From the NCBI GenBank assembly GCA_037903355.1, contig JBAJFE010000042.1, positions 124,001 to 188,000 of the forward strand: a DNA stretch of 64,000 bases, given 5' to 3'. Each line of letters starts with the position of its first letter. Positions within the stretch are counted from its first letter, which is position 1. The stretch is from Trichuris trichiura (Eukaryota; Nematoda; Enoplea; Trichinellida; Trichuridae). The notes below the pieces were generated by a model. The model was given only the letters and a program-made list of their open reading frames with translations, did no database searches and was not told the DNA's origin. Made by a program: the position numbers and the translations under genes. This document shows, one piece after another, positions 60,926-64,000 of the stretch.

Positions 60926-63900
60926 GTAAGGACTATTCTTTCTTCTGTTTTTCTTTATTTTTTTATGACATTGCGCTTAAATAACAATTTCCTATTGCTC
61001 GCGTATAATCCTATACAGTCTTTTAATTGTGTTTTGAAAACTGGGCTTCATCTGACAGGACGTACTTTGATGGAGTGCAATACAGCAAATGCCCGTTCAG
61101 CAATTAATATGTTTGCAAGTTATGCTTTAGGTATTCTTCTGCAGCATGGGTTGCTTTCGCTTTTCATTTTTCCAGTCCTCCTTGGGATCGTTGAAAAAGG
61201 ATTCTTTGTAACTGGACTGCAGTGTTTTATCTGTAATGGCAGTATGTTCCACTTGTACTACCCAAAATATCTGTAATCGTTTGAAGCAATTACTAAACAG
61301 TAGACGGTTGGGTCGTTTATCAGCGTATAACAGTGAAAACCAACGGTAAGATATGTTTTAGCTTTCGGAACTTCCTAGTCTTATGACGCCTCACTATTCC
61401 GTTTGTTCTGTCTGCTTTTCACCAGTAAATCTTCCAACCATCCACTGGCTAAGAACTGTTTCATGTGACTACAGATGTCTTTAACATTACAAAAGGAGAC
61501 GTATTGCCATTGACATACCCTCCTTGGCAACTATATTTCTGGCAACGAAAATCAGACGCGGCTCTAAAATTTTATACAGAAGAATCAGAAGCCAAATTTA
61601 GCGAATAGCTTGACAGCACGTAGGAAGTAAGAGTGTTTCCACTGCGTATGCACAAGAATTCTCGTTAATATGATCAGGATGCGTTCCTTAAGTTTGTCCA
61701 CATGTCAGAAGGTTAGCAGACCGAGGAAGGCTAGGCTGAGCATCCAACTCATGACTCTAGAACACTTATAGCCTTACCGCTAACAACTTAGCTATGCAAA
61801 AAATTCCGTAGGCATTTGTACATAAAAAATGATTTTAAAGGTCAAAATAAGGAAACTTTTTATTTCGCTTATTGACTTACCATTATTTAAGCAACCCCAA
61901 CAACCGAAGTCCTTCTTTCCTATTATTAAAGTCCCTATATGTGGAAAGCCTATCCTCAGGCTTTCCATTCATGCACAATATTGTAACAGAACCACTGAGC
62001 CTTTTCAAGCGTTTTACTCACAGTACCATAACGCGCACACTCGAATAACACCAACGACACGCCGAAGGCTCCAGCCAACCAGCCACGGTTGTTCAACTCT
62101 GACTAATGATTTCCCTCTCCCTCGCTGACTCCCTGACATGGACGTGTCGCCCATCCCGTTTCTGCGTATCGTTGTACCTGCCTATGTTTACCGTTACAGT
62201 ATAAACGTAAGAAACAAGGATATAAGATAAAATATAAGAGGAACCAAGGAAAGGTGGAATAGATAGTTTAAACTGTTTATTTGAACCCTTTCTGCAACGG
62301 TTAGCTTTACCAGTCTCCCTGCCGTTTTCTGTTGTGCCTCCACTGAGAAAAGCAGTGAGTGTGGAGGCAGCTTTGAAGCAGGATCACGTACGTGTGAGTT
62401 AACTTCGATGAGTCAAGGTTCGAGCCAACAGGTATCCACGCCGGCTGGCGACACAGAAGAACCTCCCGAGTAGCCAATCTCGCTACTGACCAAAGAACAT
62501 TTTCTGCGCTGATGACGGCTTATGGTAGTGTTCGAAAGCTTGACAATATTTTCTGCTCCGTTATACGAATAAACAGGAAGATTTCCGTGACAGAACCTTT
62601 TATTTAATCGTGACTTAAATCGCTTCGCTTTTCTTGCCTACGCGTTAGAAATTTGAGAAAAGCATTCTACTACGTCCGTTCATGACTGCACCTCTTTAAA
62701 ACGGGATTTGTTTTGCATAAAGTGAAAAATACTTAGATTCTTTTCTTCCATTCAGATGTTGATACCAAGACAACGTTGAAAAAAACTTCATTCACTTAAC
62801 AAGGCAGAAGAACAAAGAAGCTGTAGGCTTAAAAGGTTTGCGTTGATTACGGCCAAGCTTAAGCTGAAAGTTTTGGTGTTCTTCCGCCTTGGCTAACTGA
62901 GCGCAGTTTTTTCTAACTGGATGCCCAAAATATGGGCCCACGCACAGGTCCTAAGCAATGGAGTGATTCTACGGGCTGGTCTTGGTATGAACGACTGAAC
63001 GAATAGGAAAGTATCAGTCAAAGTTTCTTTACGTGAAGCAAATTCCGTCATAACGATATACAGCTACGAATGAAGAAAGTTCACAAGGAATACCTGGTCA
63101 TTGAATCAAAATTTGGAAAAACGTTAACACAAGTAAAGCTCTATACGTTCTGTTATGATTCCCGCGAACTGAGCTCTGCACGCTAAACTTCCGGACATAT
63201 CCAATGTCACCTATTCACAATCTGCCTAATGGCTGATACCAATTATGAGCATGTTTTCGCTGTTACGTGTGAGGCAGCTATCAGTGATGATCGAATGGAA
63301 ACTGTGCTCACGCTCGGCTTATCGCACATCAGTCAACCTAGAGGGTCCAAGGTTAAACTCGACGGGAACCTAAATTGGCTGGCAAGATCGAGGTGCATCT
63401 CTTGGAAGCCATTCTGCAAAGTCCAATGAAAAAGCGCACACTAGCAAGTTAACCGTTTTTGGCTACGATTTTGCCATGATCCTTTTCTGCGTGGTCTGTA
63501 TCCGGGGGTCCATTTTCCATGATTGCTTGCAGTACGTTCCTGTTGGACTACGGACACCTAGTTTGAGGAGCCAAAGTTGTGCCGGATCAGTTTTCGTTAG
63601 CCTCGGCAGCAAAAATTCTGAAAGTCGAAAAGTGCCGGTTCTACATTGGCATTTTCTAGATAAGGAATGTATTTGTGTAGAAGCGTTATTACGCTGGACC
63701 TTGGGACAAGACCAGTATAATAATGCTTTTACTCAAATACATTCCTTACCTAAAAGATGCCAATGGACAGCTGCCACAGTGCCACACATTACAGTGTATT
63801 TTCAGCCTATTCAGGATTTTGACCCATCCGGAATTTTGATTTATCGAGATTCCGATGTTCGGGATTTTGACCCCAGCTCCTAGCAATGGCGCTGCGGGCA

Positions 63901-64000
63901 CATGGCCGACGTGTACGCTACGTCATGTTCTAGAGTAGTCATTTTCAATCCCGTTTTCGCTTGGGCTCTCTGGAACCTTTTCTAGAGGCCGTCTCCAAGC
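60926..64000. other. Region without confirmed coding sequence
   Basis: It may hold large introns of the 60293 gene. A segment after GACAG at 61061 is open for 16 codons (TYFDGVQYSKCPF) in a compatible phase but ends in a stop. The frames at 63229-63429 and 63476-63883 have no motif I know, and the latter overlaps an inverted repeat. Confidence 0.35.
63641..63766. repeat. Inverted repeat, about 32-bp arms
   Basis: CATTGGCATTTTCTAGATAA at about 63643 is answered by its near complement, ending at about 63764, both enclosing GGAATGTATTT. The arms match with a few differences. A GATTTTGACCC direct repeat follows at about 63818 and 63862. This is consistent with a small foldback element. Confidence 0.6.

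Noticed and set aside
62391..62450. tRNA-like B-box (GGTTCGAGCC)
   Set aside because: No matching A-box or acceptor stem could be paired around it.
1..64000. CRISPR arrays, bacterial operons, toxin-antitoxin or phage modules
   Set aside because: No regularly spaced repeats or prokaryotic gene organisation is present; introns and transposon types show nuclear eukaryotic DNA.

Overview
The window is eukaryotic: genes are split by short introns, mostly about 45-100 nt, with GT..AG borders, and there are no bacterial-style operons. The gene content (GMP synthetase, eEF2, an odd-skipped zinc-finger factor, a short single-domain tyrosine phosphatase) and candidate splice-leader-type acceptors a few bases before two ATGs point to a nematode. 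The mix of hAT (ZBED/SCAND3-like), Penelope-like, gypsy and Tigger relics would suit a trichurid/Trichinella-like clade I nematode, but that placement is inference.

Layout. 1-6.4 kb: no convincing gene, only small foldback repeats. 6455-13458 (-): GMP synthetase in 15 exons (709 codons by my splicing), with a 1.2 kb hAT element in its 3.4 kb intron 8. 13.5-20.3 kb: no supported gene. 20357-23503 (+): a two-exon protein with about six membrane segments, family unknown. 25326-26676 (+): a protein with two WH2 actin-binding motifs. 29300-31805 (+): a three-exon protein tyrosine phosphatase whose first intron appears to be GC-AG. 31958-38457 (-): eEF2 in 8 exons (852 codons), convergent with the phosphatase and only 152 bp from it. 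39849-41036 (+): an intronless LRR-like protein, with a broken LRR-like fragment on the other strand just upstream. 45437-46626 (+): an odd-skipped family factor with five C2H2 fingers in four exons. 60293-60925 (+): the 5' part of a gene with a Cys-rich motif.

The 41-44 kb and 47-57.6 kb regions are a transposon graveyard. They hold three Penelope-like fragments, including RT and GIY-YIG-like parts; two hAT copies (one inverted, with a 61-bp-arm palindrome centred on its terminal repeat); a hAT-type MITE; a gypsy relic with zinc-knuckle gag and the pol C-terminus; a deleted Tigger/pogo element with TIRs and TA duplications; and a Ty1/copia RNase H fragment.

The host genes are functionally independent: purine synthesis, translation elongation, signalling, actin binding and development. 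I see no clustered pathway and no clear sign of a wholly new system. The most unusual structures are the hAT-centred palindrome at 50.36-50.49 kb, the GC-AG intron in the phosphatase, and the foldback repeat family at 28.8-29.0 kb.
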